A DNA stretch of 64,000 nt, from contig OZ234496.1 of the NCBI GenBank assembly GCA_965153455.1, positions 19,894,304 through 19,958,303 of the forward strand, read 5' to 3'. Of the stretch, positions 13,788 through 26,600 are shown one piece after another (within the stretch, counting starts at the first letter, position 1; each line of letters begins with the position of its first letter). Origin of the DNA: Sphagnum compactum (Eukaryota > Bryophyta > Sphagnopsida > Sphagnales). Under the pieces are notes generated by a model. That model made no database searches. It was not told where the DNA came from and was given only the letters and a program-made list of their open reading frames with translations. The position numbers were made by a program, and so were the translations under genes.

Positions 13788-16700
13788 AACTAGAAACACA
13801 CATCTATTTTGCAATACAAATTCTTAGCTTTTCCCCCACTAATTTAGTAATTGTTCTAACAAACAATCATCTTTTAAGGCACATACTCAAAACCCTTAAA
13901 CATAGGCCTAGGATGTATTAGACCTCTATCACAAATTGTTGTGCAACCAATTCCCACCCACATAGATTAAAGCATTTCTTAATCATAAAGTATTTCAAAT
14001 TTCTGCTGAAAAAAAATATATGCATCCAACTTATCATAATTCGGTGTCACATATCATGGTCCATATAAAATTTCTATTTGTTACCATATTTTAAAAATAA
14101 GTTTGTTGCCACTTAAAAATTCACTTAGAATACATACAAGAAAATTTAGTAATTATTTTTTTCTCATTATTTTTTATTTTTCCTACCTAAATTCCAAACT
14201 AATTTTAAGGTAGATTGAAAATTACTAAACTTTTGGAAGTCATCTCATTATTATTTCTTTATATTTCTCTTTCCTTTTTCATTTTATGAAATAACACATT
14301 TAAGTTTCTAACAAATAAAAGCAACTCTTTAGGATGTTATTTCCAACTTCAATTGTCATTTGTTATTTTGACATTCACTTCACTTGTTTGTCTTGTCGAA
14401 GATGTTGAATAATTATTTTATTGTAAATGTTACATTTTAATTCTTATGAACTTCCATGCACATGTTGGAATGGCAAGCAAATTAAATGCATGACCAAAAT
14501 CAAATTTTTACAAGCAATCAGATTTGATAAATTGAATTAGATTTCACATGAAAGATTAATTGACAATCCAATGTTTTTTCATGACACCAATGGGACAATA
14601 AAAGAGTACAAATGTTGCATCATGTCAATTTGAAATTATTAACTTCCTTACAGTAGTCAATTAAGGAATTGTTTTTTTATAAATGTTACATCCAATTATC
14701 CATTCCTTTCAAAGGTCCACAATGGGGAAAGTTTATAGCACGGTCTAAAGCTTTAATAGTATGTCTTATATTATGGCTTTAAACTAGACCATTCAACTAA
14801 GTATTTTGAGAAGGACTTCGATCCTTTGTATCTTATTGATTTCCAAACCAAAACATCGACTTGGCATGCCCAAAATTATTTTCCAAACTAGCCTTCTTGT
14901 AGTGTGGGAGGATTATTTCCCACAATTTCTTCTCGTCCTCCAACCCATTTTTGTGGTTTTAATTTTGGTACAATTTTGTTGCATGCATAGTTTGTGGTAG
15001 GTATGTGTACATGCTTTTGAATCAAAGCAAATCTTTGCTTGAATGATGCCTCCTGCCATACCTCCAACCATTGTTGGAGGTTAAATTAGCTCCAGAATAA
15101 CCACAATGCCTTTTTCCAGCTAACTTCAACAAAAATTTTGAAAGTAAATATTTTGAATTAATGTATTTTTTAAATTGGAAACAAAAAATGTTACAAAATT
15201 ACATGTAATCATGAGCTTAAGGAAAAGTGAAATTAATTTCATTTTAAGACATCATATTCAAGAATGTTTGGTTTAATTTAGCACATTTTAAATGTCTTCA
15301 CATTTGAAATTAAATTTACGTATTTGAATTTATATCACAAATTCTTTTCATTTTTATTTAAATATTTTAAATGAATATTTTTTAAACATGTGATATAAAA
15401 GAATTATAGAATTCTATGTATTGATGAAATAAAATACATATGAAAATATAAAATGATATAACTATAGTATGTGAAATTTGAAAATAGACATGTTTACATT
15501 TATGTGATGACATCAAAATTTCCAATTTATTGGGTTATTAATTAAAATATAATTGTAATTTATTGGTCAAACCAAGTAAATAACAGACGAGAGCTTTAAT
15601 TATAACTACAACCATAGCTTGAACTATGGTTGTGGCGATAATTAAAGCGCTTGTTTGTGATCAATGGTTAACAACTTTGTTCGTGGCCTTCATGTGAAGG
15701 GCTCAATTGAACCCTCTTTGTTTGTGACCTACAATATGATTACAAAATCAATCAATACACATCACTTGAATTAGGCAATCACAACTATGTCAATGTGGTC
15801 ATATTATACATATTACATTACGTATATACTTTGTCAACTTGTTAACAATTTGAAGATTTGCAAGATAGAAAATATTTTGTGTTATTATTTTTATAATATT
15901 TTTATTATAATTATGTTGTTATTATTTGTTTACAATTTTTGTGATATGTAGTGTTGGCATGCAATCAATATATTGTCATCATAGTGATGCTTGTACATGA
16001 ATATGATGTCACAAAATTTTATGGGGGTGATATTTTGGAGATTGACAATTGTACACTTGACAATATTTGTAATGGGGATTTTATTCGGATTATTATAAGA
16101 GTTCAATAATGGCCACAAGTTTGAAGCAACTTGTGTGGACCCTAGACTATGTGGAGAGCTTGCCATAAGGTCTATGGTTTCTATCCTTATTTTTTTATGT
16201 CTTGTTATTATTTTCATGCTTTGCAAGATTTCAACATGCTATCGAAGCTTATGAAATAAAAAATGATTGAATTTTCTTGAAAAGCTTATGTGCATGAATG
16301 GCAAATGAAATAGGATCTTATCTATAATTCAATAATTGAACATTTGATTTTCTATATGATCATGCTATCATCTTTTGATTTTTGGATCAAGAAGCTTTCT
16401 AGTCATGACTTCCACACATGGAAAATCAAGATGGAATGTGTTGTATAACAAGTTTTTTTTGGTATAACATGTCAAGAAGCTTGTTGCTTCAATGATGTTG
16501 TTCTTGAAAAAAAAAAATTTGGTAAGATGATAATATGAAAGGAAGGATAGGTTTGCTGAATTTGAAACTTGACTCCTTCATCATTATCCACATGCAAATA
16601 CGACAAACGGTGTGTGGGAGTGATTTGTGTTCAAATTTGAATGTGAGGTTGTAAGTTACTAGAGTTGAAAATCTATTGAAAATCTATTCAAGTCCATGTC

Positions 16701-17110
16701 CAATTCAAGCATGAAAACCTATTCAAAGATTCAAAAGATAAAATAAAAACAAGGCTAAAGTAACAAGCTATTCCATAACCAATCACTACTAATCAAATTT
16801 GTTCGACTTCAACAATTTTCACAAGTTGTAAATAATATTATCTAGTCATTTGAGCTTTTACAACATCACACATTCAAAGGGGAAATGTTTTCATCCTTTG
16901 AATTATTTTCTTTGGCTCAAATAGTTTTTCTTAGTAGCAATATGATTCATAGTGACAATAACAACTTTTGGTCTTTAATGGTACTAATGTCTTGTGATGT
17001 TGCATTCAAGAACTTGTGATTCCAAAACATTGAACTTGCTCTTTATGTTCCAAGTTTTAAGAAAATTTGCTATGAATGAATCAAGATGAATGTCTATCAT
17101 AGAAAAAACA

Positions 17111-17120
17111 ATATTTATAG
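17111..17120 (-). promoter_or_regulatory. TATA-like box in left 4.1-kb repeat
   Basis: CTATAAATAT on the - strand, directly downstream (in that orientation) of the minisatellite, and conserved in the right copy at 39359-39368. Conservation between copies and the position next to a repeated upstream block suggest a transposon promoter; activity is unknown. Confidence 0.4.
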
Positions 17121-17144
17121 GCTTGAGGCCTTTCCACCTACCTC

Positions 17145-17585
17145 TATTTGCCTACCCACCCGCCTCTTTGGATATGAAAAGGCACAAGGTATGTGCCGTT
17201 TCATGTTCAAGTTATGTATGTGAGAATAACTAACTACCTCCCTTCCCCTACCCACATATTCGAATATGAAAAGACACAAGTTATGTGCCATTTTCTATTC
17301 AAGTTATCTAATGAAGATAACTACTTACCTCCCTTCCCTTACCCACCTATTTGGATATCAAAAGCCACAACCTATTAACCAATTCATGTTCAAATGATAT
17401 ATGTAAAAATAAATTACCTATTTCTATCCCTTCCCTTACCCACTTATTGGGATATGAAAAGGCACAAGTTATGAACCATTTCATGTTCAAGCTATCTGTT
17501 TGAAAATAACTACCTACCTCCCTTCCCCTACCCACCTATTTGGATATGAAAAGGCACAAGTTATGTGCCATTTCATATCCATGGT
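17145..17585. repeat. Minisatellite, ~93-bp unit, about five copies (left)
   Basis: Units contain CCTACCCACCTATTTGGATA, TGAAAAGGCACAAGTTATG, TGCCATTTCAT, TTCAAG and then CTACCTCCCTTCCC. Unit starts fall near 17155, 17248, 17339, 17434 and 17527. The same array occurs inverted in the right copy, so the amplification predates the duplication of the 4.1-kb repeat. Confidence 0.85.
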
Positions 17586-17929
17586 ATCTATGTAAACATA
17601 ACGAAATAATTTAGAAATATCATAAGATAAATAGTGGTATTTGAAATCATATGGAAATCTAAAAGAATGTGAGATGAGTTATTTTTCAATGGTTGGTGAA
17701 AATTTGGAGGCAAGGTAGCAGGAAGAAAGAAAAAAGGTCCAAAAAGTGAAGTGGGGTGGGGGATGGGGAGGAGGGGCGGTTGTAAATATGAAGGAAAATT
17801 TAAAATTGATGAAAAAAATGTTGACAACTTGAATGAAATAAGACCTCATATGAATGTCAACAATGAAGCATACCACATGCATGAAAAAAATGTTCATGAA
17901 TAAAATTGACCACAAATATACCATTGTCC

Positions 17930-19042
17930 TGAAGTTGATAACATGCAAAAACACTAGCAAAATTAAAATTTTGATAAAATTTTCAATACAAATTGATTCT
18001 ACCATGCATGAATATTTTAATGTTCACAAATGTACCCTATCACACATATAATTTGACTACATGGAAACTTGATGATAGTTGAAATTGTGATCATGGATCA
18101 AATTTATCAAATGGATTAGATGAAATTCTAAACTTGCCTTGACCACAATAGTAACAAATTAATGTTATTAAAACACAAATGAACCTAGGTTTAATGTTCA
18201 TGAAATATGTAGCATGGATGACAATGAATTCCATGAATGAAAATCACAATATTAACCAAGTTGACTACATGGTTAAAAAATTATCGCATGGATGAAATTG
18301 ATGAAAATTTCAAACATGGATGAAAATGATTGTTGTAGATAGATATACAAATATATTTGAGGCATACATATCTACCTTTCTCCTCCCTTTGCAAATCTTC
18401 TTTCTTACTAGGTTGGCTCCCATGTACCTTTATTTTCCCTTTCATAAAACCTATATTATTCCCTCCAAATTAACATTCAAAACAGTTACCTTCGATATCT
18501 TTCTCCTCTTGTTTGCACACATTATTTTATACAATTTATAATTTCCCACAAACAACAATGTGTGAAAATTTGATTATTTTTTTCAATGCTACCAATGAAT
18601 ATATGTTTAAGAAATTTTCACTATGAGGAATTTGTGTTTTAATGATTAGATTTACAACTAGATTTAAGTCATAAATACCACATGCAATTATTACAATATC
18701 CAATCACCTTAAACAAATCACCAAAAAAATAGTCATAAAAAAAAATACATGGTACAATATGTTGTCATGAATTGCAACTACAATCAAATCCTCCATGTGA
18801 CTCAACTAGGGGTTTTCACCTTTTGTCTTGGATAGCCATAGGCTTAGTTGTTACCTAGTGTAGCCTACCTAGCTACTTACCTAGTGTAACTACTTTCATA
18901 GCCTAATCCTTTTAGGCTAGTTAGATACCTAACCTACTTACCTAGCTAGCTAGCATACCTATTTACATAGCCTACCTACATAGCTTAGTTATATACATAG
19001 CATGCCTATAACCTAGGATTTATAAAAATATTTGAGCCCAAA
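17930..19042. other. Intergenic; CCTA/TAGC-rich low-complexity tract at its end
   Basis: No gene seen up to 18835. From about 18836 to 19015 the sequence is a degenerate low-complexity run built from CCTA, TAGC and TACCTA words (for example CCTAGCTAGCTAGCATACC). It ends with TTTATAAAAATATT just before the H2A-like frame at 19043. A similar CCTAGGTA/ACTAGGTA patch follows that frame at about 19472-19510. Confidence 0.6.
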
Positions 19043-19420
19043 ATGTCAAGAAGAGGTGTCAAGCTGAAGAAGAAAGAAACGTCCAACTTCACAAGTATTA
19101 ATGTTCAATTTCCTATAGCACAATATTTCAAGAAGGGTTGTTATATGCAACATGTTGGAGCTCGCGTTCTGATTCACTTGGACATTATTTTAAAATACGT
19201 AGTTGTTGAGGGATTTTTAAAGTTGTGTCTAGCTCGGTTGTCTATTTTGCAAATGTTTAATATAATGGATATTTATAAACGACTACCTTACTACCTTGGT
19301 AGCTTCAACACTGATTATATTATTCTCAAAATTGTTGAAACTTTTGGAAGTTTTTTTTTTCCACATAAACAAATTTTTGGACGAATTATTGAATCAAGTC
19401 AGGAATATTTTATTTGTTGA
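19043..19420 (+). pseudogene. Intronless, highly diverged histone H2A-like ORF (125 aa), probable retrocopy
   Basis: It starts MSRRGVKLKKK, against [11 protein letters not shown] in the intact H2A at 43675-44267. It aligns through QFP, Y(F/L)K(K/N)G, VGA, an ILKYVVVE block matching VLEYLAAE, a P matching RIIPRH, D....K(I/L) matching DEELGKLL, and FFFPHKQIF matching [10 protein letters not shown]. The frame agrees with H2A at every anchor. Visible length changes are whole codons: about 3 missing after QFP, about 7 extra before the RIIP equivalent, about 4 missing later. The real gene's phase-0 intron (after AAE) is absent, as expected of a retrocopy. C/G-to-T/A changes dominate. Most acidic-patch residues are gone: E56 and E64 equivalents are Lys, and of D90/E91/E92 only the Asp remains. 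Probably a pseudogene, although 125 codons remain open. Confidence 0.7.
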
Positions 19421-20996
19421 AAGGAAAATTTTCAAAATTAGTTAAATTATTCAACAAACATGTGTCAAAGTTGCCTAGGTATTATACTAGGTAGTAGGAG
19501 ACTAGTTTAGGTCTTGGTAAAAATTATGGTAGTTTTGTTGGGATTTTTAGATGATGAATTCAATACGTTTGACATCAATAACATCCTTCTGATCAAATCC
19601 AAGATGTTAAAAGTTTAGCAAAATAGTTGTACTTTTTGAAAGGAAATCCTGTACACATTCTTGGTTTCTATAATTTTTGGTTTTTGATTATTTTTGAAAT
19701 AGCCAATGTTATTGATCCATTTCAGTTCTGTGTCATCAGTTGTGGTATGTTCTTGAACATGTCACCAAAATTAAGGTTCAAGAAGGCAAGTTCCCAAACA
19801 TGCACTTTTTTGAACCTTGATTTTTCTATTATCATCTGTAAGATCCTAAATTAAAGCTTAATTTCCAATGACGTTTTCAAGTTGATAGGAACAAAATATT
19901 AATTGAAATCTTCTTCTCTCATTTTTCAATTGGCTTATTGATGTTTGAAGTATAGCAAATTGAAGTTTAAAAAACCAAAAATAATCAGAGTTTCAACCAA
20001 ACAAACAAGGCATCTTCCATCTTTCCATTAAATATTTCTTAAAATAGTCAAAATTTTTATTAAGAATGTTTTTCTCATCCATTTACTTAGGGTGAAAACT
20101 TTAGGGATACAAAATTGTAGCCCAAACTTTCTGACCAAAAAAACAGAACTCACTTTTGGATTTCATACGTATTAGAAAGTATTTGTCTTTGTTAAACAAT
20201 TGGAATCATTTATGCTTCATTACTATATCCTTCACATTTATCTATTCATTGTTATATGGGATGAACTAAATGGGACTATTGGTGTAATGGATGAGCTTTC
20301 TCTCTCTCCTTTTTTGGGATGTAGTAGATTTATCTGGTGATGTCTGACGATGGGTCCAAACATGGGCAAATTCGATCTAGTCCAATTTAATTCACTTTCA
20401 ATTGAACTTGAAATTAATGCAATTGAATTTGAATTGAGTTCAGTTGAATCTGAATTCCATTCAATGGAATTTCAAATGAGTGTTTATTAAAATCAATTAT
20501 CCTTTACATTGTATTCAAAAATCTCCTTGGACTCTTTACTAAATTTGGATATGAAGAATGCCTTTAATATTCATTCACTATCATAGCTTTTATTTTTTTT
20601 GATTTAATCCAAAGGTAAGATCTTATATCATACTCCTCCCATAATATCAAATTGTAACAAAATTTCTATTTCTCAAAATAGTTCATCACATAGCTATAGC
20701 AAATGGGAGATATCATATTCACAAACTTGGTGAATTGTTAACTCTAAGAATCCTCAACCGTGTGGGGAAAAGAATTGTGGATGACACAATGGAATGGTTG
20801 GCCTTATGCCTTTTCAGACCAAGAATATTGATCCCATGAATGTAATAAACATGGGATTCATTGGCATTTAGGACTTGAGTGTTGTAAAGGACTTTATGGT
20901 TGTATCACACCCTAAGTCTGAAAATTCAAGATTCAATTTAGAGTTATACCATCCTTGCAATTCCATGCAGGGAAGAGCTACAATCTAGTCTAATAG
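19421..20996. other. AT-rich intergenic DNA, no recognised gene
   Basis: Only short open frames without motifs. Around 20390-20490 the words AATTGAATTTGAATTGAGTT recur in low-complexity form. Confidence 0.55.
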
Positions 20997-21009
20997 TGGT
21001 ATCAAAACC
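20997..21009 (+). other. Possible retrotransposon primer-binding site remnant
   Basis: TGGTATCAAAACC differs at two positions from the plant LTR-retrotransposon primer-binding site TGGTATCAGAGCC (complementary to initiator tRNA-Met). I could not define an LTR upstream or gag/pol downstream, so this is tentative. Confidence 0.25.
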
Positions 21010-21259
21010 ACTTGGATTGGAAACAAGTTTCCGATGAGGTGTAAAAACTATGTGCAATATTTTGTTGCTTGCACTTTGGTTTACAATTCTTTTCTTAGAA
21101 TTGCTCAACACATGTTCCACCTCTCGTATCCTACTCTTTATCACTATACAAGATCAATGAACTGTCTTGGGCTGCTTCATCTTCATGTCATGCATGCACT
21201 TGACCTTCAATAAGACCAACCATGGCAAGTTTCTCCATAACTTTTTTCAATGTTGTTAT

Positions 21260-21576
21260 GGTGGGTAATTTCAACTGAAAGATCAGCTTACCTTTTGACA
21301 CTTGCTTCTTCAAACCATCACAACAATAGTGTGCAGATCTTGCTGGGCACTTCTGGAGGGTAATTTCAGATGAAAGCTCAACTTACCTTTTGACACTTGC
21401 TTCTTCAAACCATCATTGCAATAGTGTGCAGATCTTGCTGGGCACCATTATATGTGCATTGCTGTTCTGGTGGGTAATTTCAAGTGAAAGATCAGATTAC
21501 CTTTTGACACTTGCTTCTTCCATCCATCATTGCAGTAGTGTGCAGATCTTGTTGTGCACCATTATATGTGCATTCT
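21260..21576. repeat. Tandem repeat, ~95-114 bp unit, three copies
   Basis: Copies at 21260-21354, 21355-21468 and 21469-21576. Each contains GGGTAATTTCA, ATCAGCTTACCTTTTGACAC, TTGCTTCTTC, AGTGTGCAGATCTTG and TGGGCAC. Copies 2 and 3 also share CATTATATGTGCATT, absent from copy 1, so the array grew in at least two steps. The open frame of 82 codons across it simply reads the repeat. Confidence 0.85.
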
Positions 21577-22221
21577 ATTTCATTCTTCCACATAATGCAT
21601 CTCGGGCTTTACCAAGAAAATTTTGGCCATTGGTATAGAATGTTTGTGTTCTCTTTGTGGAGGCTAATTTGACACTAGATCTAATAGGATCTGCATCATC
21701 TTCAGTCAAATGGCTATTCCAAAACCAATTTGTAGGCATATCAGTTATTGCTTTTGGGTAATGTCCTTAGTTGTTTTCGATGTTCTCAGTTGTTTCCAGA
21801 TAGGAACATTGTTGTTTCTGCAAAAGGTACAACCTGATGTCTTACCCAATGTATAAGCCCCAAATTTCTTTTCTGGCATTTCATCTTTCTTGTTGAGGAA
21901 TTCTGGCAGACCCAAATTCAATAGCAGCAGCTCTTGCAAAATGAACAAATTGAGTATGCTTCAATTATGACATTTCTAATTCTGCATTTGTTGCAGGCCT
22001 TTCACAATTTTAAAAATACAAGCTCCCTTCCTCTTCTTCTACCCAACCCAGGAAGCAAGGTCCCAAAGAGAAAACATGCACAAACCCCACTCCCCCACCC
22101 CCCCACCCCAAGAAATGCACCAAATAAATAAATAAATACATATCCACCAAAAATTAGATAGCTACAACAACATCAAAAAATGGTACATAAAAAACCTTCA
22201 ACACGAAGGGAACAAAGCACT

Positions 22222-22466
22222 CATAGAAAGAGTAACTTTAAAAAAAAGCAAATGGTATATTAAAACCACCAAACAAAAATGCTTTTTAAAACAACAAAAA
22301 ATGGCATGCAGAAATTGAGCCCCCAAAAACACAAAAGAAGATCCCTCAAAATGCTTGAAATGCAGCAAAAATGGCATGTGAAAAATAACCTCCAAAAAAC
22401 AAAAAGATCCCTTTAAATGCTATAAATACATCAAAACTGGTATGGGGAAAAGATCCTAGAAAAACC
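22222..22466. repeat. Degenerate tandem repeat, ~80-90 bp unit (interrupted)
   Basis: Repeating words are CCAAAAAACACAAAAGA, GATCCCT, AAAATGCTT, (A)CAGCAAAAATGGCATG and GAAAAATAACCTCC. The pattern resumes at 22799 (AAAACCTCCAAGAAAACAC, GACCCATCAAAATG), so the block at 22467-22798 was inserted into this array. Confidence 0.6.
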
Positions 22467-22798
22467 CTGGAGGTGTGATGGCTCATTGGTATAGCCCATT
22501 CTCAGACCTTGTGAATGCAAAAATGATCTTTTTTGATGAGACCAGGTCCCAGGGCATGAAGTAAATTGTGATCCAACACCCAGGAAGTGACATGTTTAGT
22601 AGAATAATAAAAGAGCGCAACAGCTCAGCTATTGTACTAGTTTTTCTGCATTGAGTAAATTAGGCAGAGTGAATCTGTCCCTAATGAAAACACATGGGTT
22701 CTCGAACTCAGTGGAGTCCAAGTGAAACTCTTGCCAGTCCTCTGCCAATGAGCTTGACTTGGGGGTGCCCATGGCTTGTCAGGTCCGATTGGTATGTA
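22467..22798 (+). mobile_element. Probable tRNA-derived SINE-type insertion with 9-bp target duplication
   Basis: The 332-bp block is flanked by direct repeats AGAAAAACC at 22458-22466 and 22799-22807 and interrupts a tandem array. Its 5' end reads like a tRNA: GGAGGTGTG start, A-box-like TGGCTCATTGG (22479-22489), a D-arm GGCT/AGCC (22480-22483 with 22493-22496) and an anticodon-like stem CATTC/GAATG (22497-22501 with 22513-22517) whose loop is too long at 11 nt. A convincing B box is not seen at the expected spacing. A second sequence resembling one (GGTTCTCGAACTC) lies much further on, near 22697. Not a functional tRNA. Confidence 0.5.
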
Positions 22799-22807
22799 AG
22801 AAAAACC

Positions 22808-23483
22808 TCCAAGAAAACACAAAAAAAGAGACCCATCAAAATGTTATGACAACCCAAAAAAATAAAAACAATGCAATTAATTGCAGAAACAAAGACTTTG
22901 ACCATTAGGTTAGGGTGTTCTTAGAAAGGGCTAAGAGTCCAAGCCAAAACTAGTGGCAACTAGTTTTATGTAATGATGCATCATCACTGAACCCACATCA
23001 TTATTTTGGCCGCACTTATATATATACATATATCATACAAGATGCACATTGACTAAGGTTTTGGGTTGGGTTTCAAAGGTTAATTGGATCTTGGTTATGA
23101 AAGAGGTCAAGAAATAATGTAATAGTGCTACTTATGGGTTGATTGAAGAATTGGATCACATGTTTCTTTCACAAGAAATCATGAATATCATTGAAATTAT
23201 ATATCTTCAATTTTGGTTATAACTAAAAGTTGAACATATTTTCTTGACTCAACTCAACATTCTAAAATCCCATTACAATCATGGGAGGCACATAGGTGCC
23301 AATTTTATTTTTATTCCTCCCTTTCTTTATGAAATTTTGTTGAATCAATAGACCTTTTTTTTTAAAGTGACAATGATGTTAAATGGTGTTGGAACTATGA
23401 AACCACCCACTAATTGTAATTCATGTTCTTGAATGTGAGCATTGTTGGCTAGCAATTAGATTAGTTCTCATAAGTTTTCCAAA
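22808..23483. other. AT-rich intergenic DNA, no recognised gene
   Basis: The end of the tandem array (to about 22880) is followed by sequence without recognisable coding content. It may include unrecognised upstream parts of the hAT remnant that becomes readable at 23484. Confidence 0.5.
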
Positions 23484-23678
23484 TGGTTGAAGTTTATGAA
23501 AGTGTCTATGGCTATGGTTTTGGGGAGCATTGAGGATGAGAAGTGTTTCTTTACATTGTCCTTCATAATGAATGAATTGAGAAATGGGCTCACAACACAT
23601 TTGGATTTGGTTGTGCGCATGTAGGTACAAAAAATTTATACATTGAAAAGCTTTCCATTTGCTACTACAATCAAAACA
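23484..23678 (+). pseudogene. hAT-type transposase C-terminal fragment
   Basis: The frame beginning TGG at 23484 reads VLGSIEDEKCFFTLSF then NELRNGLTTHLDLVVRM, a TAG stop at 23622-23624, then VQKIYTLKSFPF. This matches the conserved C-terminal dimerisation-type segment of plant hAT-like transposases (GS(I/V)EDER-F--L-F-K--LRN-L--HL---VRM). No catalytic part could be read upstream. It may be a remnant of the same family as the element at 3870-5160. Confidence 0.6.
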
Positions 23679-26600
23679 TAGACAAACAAGAAAGTTTGGA
23701 AACAGTAGAACATTGCCTCTTTTTTTGTAACAAACACCAAAATTTTCTAAACCTTCTCTACCTTTTGTCATTTTTATGTTTTCCATTCTTAGACTTTTTG
23801 TGTTGGCATTCTACGCACTGTGCATTGAAATTGTGTTTTGTATTATGTATTTGTTGATAAATTGTTAACTATTTTGTATTTTTTGCAGGCCATTTGTAGT
23901 TATAGTGAACAAGGTTCATTTGGCTCAAGGTTCAATTCCCACCCTTTTTTATCTATGGTAGCCACATTTTCTACTTTGTTTTTTTTTCTGGTTGCCAACT
24001 TTTATTTTGTGGTTCACCGCTAAAATTCACATAAGAAATAATCTTGTAGTCATTAAAGTTCTCCCACAAAATATAGACCATAATGTAATTTCTATAAAGA
24101 ATTTGATGAGGTGGATTCTTTTTTTCACCTTCAATCTAAGAGGATACCACTTAGGCTACTTTAACAATTTTTTAAAAGAACCACTAAGATTAACACTTAA
24201 CACCTAATCAATTGGAGTATACAAGTGGATTATCCATTTAACCATTCTATTCAAGCTTGGAAAGAAGACCAAAAGTAGAAGGTGGAGAACTTTTCAAGGC
24301 TTAGGATCAAGTTTTGTTGATTTGGAGCCTTTAGAACATTGACAACTTTTGTCAATGTTGTAGACTTGGGTTCAAAAAGGTTGTATGTGGATTTGGATCA
24401 ATCAAATGCAATTTTTTGAATCAAACAATGTGGGTGTGAAACCAAGAGGAAAAGAATGTAGTTAGATGTTATAGAGGCATGGAATATTTATTTATTAGTT
24501 TATCAAATTTAGATTTCTTGGGTGAAGAATGTTTGGGTGCGTAATAATGATAGTTTTCTAGTTCATGTTTTTGTAATTTCTGGTTGCAACAATATTTTAA
24601 TGTTATATAAGCAAATTTGTACTGTTAGTTTGTATGCTTGAAATATTTGTAAATCTGAACATGTTTCTTGTGTCTTTTTTAGAATTTTTTGAAGTTGATC
24701 GTGTTTTGTTTTGACACTCACTTGTACAAGGATAACATAATTGTGTTAAGTGAAGGAAAATAAAATACAACTATGGTTACTTGTTTCCTTGTATAAATTT
24801 ATATTCAATTTTATTATGTACATATGTTGTTATAATAACTATGTGTTAATCTTGTTGAACGGCAAAAAAAATTGTTGCATTTGTTATGTGAAGTACGTTG
24901 CACAAAGCATAAGTAATTTTTTTCAAATGTTTAAAGCAATGATTTTTTCATTTGAAATGGTCAAAATATGTTGGAAATACTTTTGTTTATATAGTTGCAT
25001 TCATATGTGTCATTGTGGGTACATGCAATGTTGAAACTAAAAATAAAACAAGGATCAATTTTACCCCTTATGTTGCATTTGCCAAATGTTGTTTTTTTCT
25101 CCTTATTTTATGCACACATTTTGCATGTTTTACGAACATGGCCATTCACCAATAGATTATATTATTATTGAAGAGGGTGTTTTGATTATATTTTGCGACC
25201 AATTTTTTATTTGGGGGTGAAATTCCATCAAGTGGCAAATGCTTTTAAATTGGCAAAAATATTGCGTTTTTTGAGTTTTTAGTTATTATTAATATTTTAA
25301 AATTATTAGATTCTATCCAAATTTCCAATATGTAGCAAAAAATATAGATGAATGTTAGATCTTCTTTCCTTTTGTATTTTTCTAGAATCATCAAATTTGG
25401 TTAAATCATTTTATGGATGATCACCATTTTAGCTAAATCACAAAATTAAGAAAAAATTAATTGTGACATATTACTAAATTGCAACATTTGAATAATTAAC
25501 TTACACATTATGTGAAGTGTATATCATTCATACTACAAAACATCAATTTCATGTGGTTGGAACCAATCCAAATTAAATGCCTATTGTGAAATCTTTGAAA
25601 CAACTATTTTTATTTTTTTATGTAATATCAACCTCAACACACTCTCAATATTAGTCCTAAGGGTCAACCACACTTAAAGGTAGGCTAAATTTTCTTTTTT
25701 TCCCTAACACTAATGATGGTGACCTCAAGATCAACTACTTTTGTTAAACACTATCATTACAAGAAACCTTTTTATCTTTTTTTGTTTTCCATTCACATAA
25801 AGGATGTTACAAATTGTGGTAGTGCACATGTAGAGATCTTTTGGCCACTTTTGAATGTAGGGTTATAGACCTTTTTTCTTTTCAACTCAATCCAACCATG
25901 GCCCAAATTGTGTCCATTGCAACTTGTCCATGCAACTAGAAAATGTTCGATAGAACTAGATTACAACTAAAAAATGTGTGATAGAACTAAATTATAACTA
26001 GATAGACTAGTTGCAACAAACATGATTTTCTCATGGTAAAATCCTTGCATGAATTGTTGTTTTCAACAAAGCTTGGAATAAACTCACCCTCATCTCCATT
26101 CTTTCATTCCTTCTCCATTGATTTTGTTGCAATGCTCTTGCTTTGATTCCTCTGTGGTTTTTTCCTATTCTTCATGCATTCATTGGTGTATTAACATAGT
26201 GCAAAGGTAGGGCTCATTGGCAATCAATCAAACATTGTCAGATCTTGATGCAAATTACGTTCTTCTAACAACATTTTTCAACAACAACTTCTGACATCAT
26301 TTCTTTTTTGTGTGGTTTTTTGTTTTTTGCGCAATTGAGTTTTTTCTTTGTGTGACTATGAACTTCGTGTATATAATTTTTTTTGTGTCTATGTTCTTTC
26401 TTTTTCATCTTTTTGAATTTTTTTGAGCATTTGTGGTTTTTTTTCTTTTCTTTTCATTTTGATTATTCTTTGTCATGGAATATCAATTCATTGTTCACAA
26501 TGGACACTAAAGAGATTTTGGTTGCTTTGAAAATGAATATTGTCTTGATCGAATCCTTGCAACATGTTTGGGAAACAAATGATTCATCTTCAACATTTTT

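Larger units (their letters stand above)
13788..17929 (-). mobile_element. 4.1-kb dispersed repeat, left copy (inverted relative to 38555-42705)
   Basis: The reverse complement of this segment aligns end to end with 38555-42705, with scattered substitutions and small indels. Homology stops abruptly at both ends: GGACAATGG at one and GTTTCTAGTT at the other. Internally it has a ~93-bp minisatellite (17145-17585) followed on the - strand by CTATAAATAT (17111-17120), a promoter-like arrangement. No conserved long ORF is present; the best is 98 codons at 15930-16226, shared with the other copy but disrupted there by an extra codon. It could be a very long solo LTR, a non-autonomous element or a segmental duplication. 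No primer-binding site is visible next to it. Confidence 0.85.

Noticed and set aside
17145-17585. Regularly spaced repeats considered as a CRISPR array
   Set aside because: The units are contiguous ~93-bp minisatellite copies without unique spacers, in a plant-type nuclear sequence.
22469-22540. Functional tRNA gene
   Set aside because: The D-arm and an anticodon-like stem form, but the loop is 11 nt and no T-arm/B box is present at the right spacing; a SINE head fits better.
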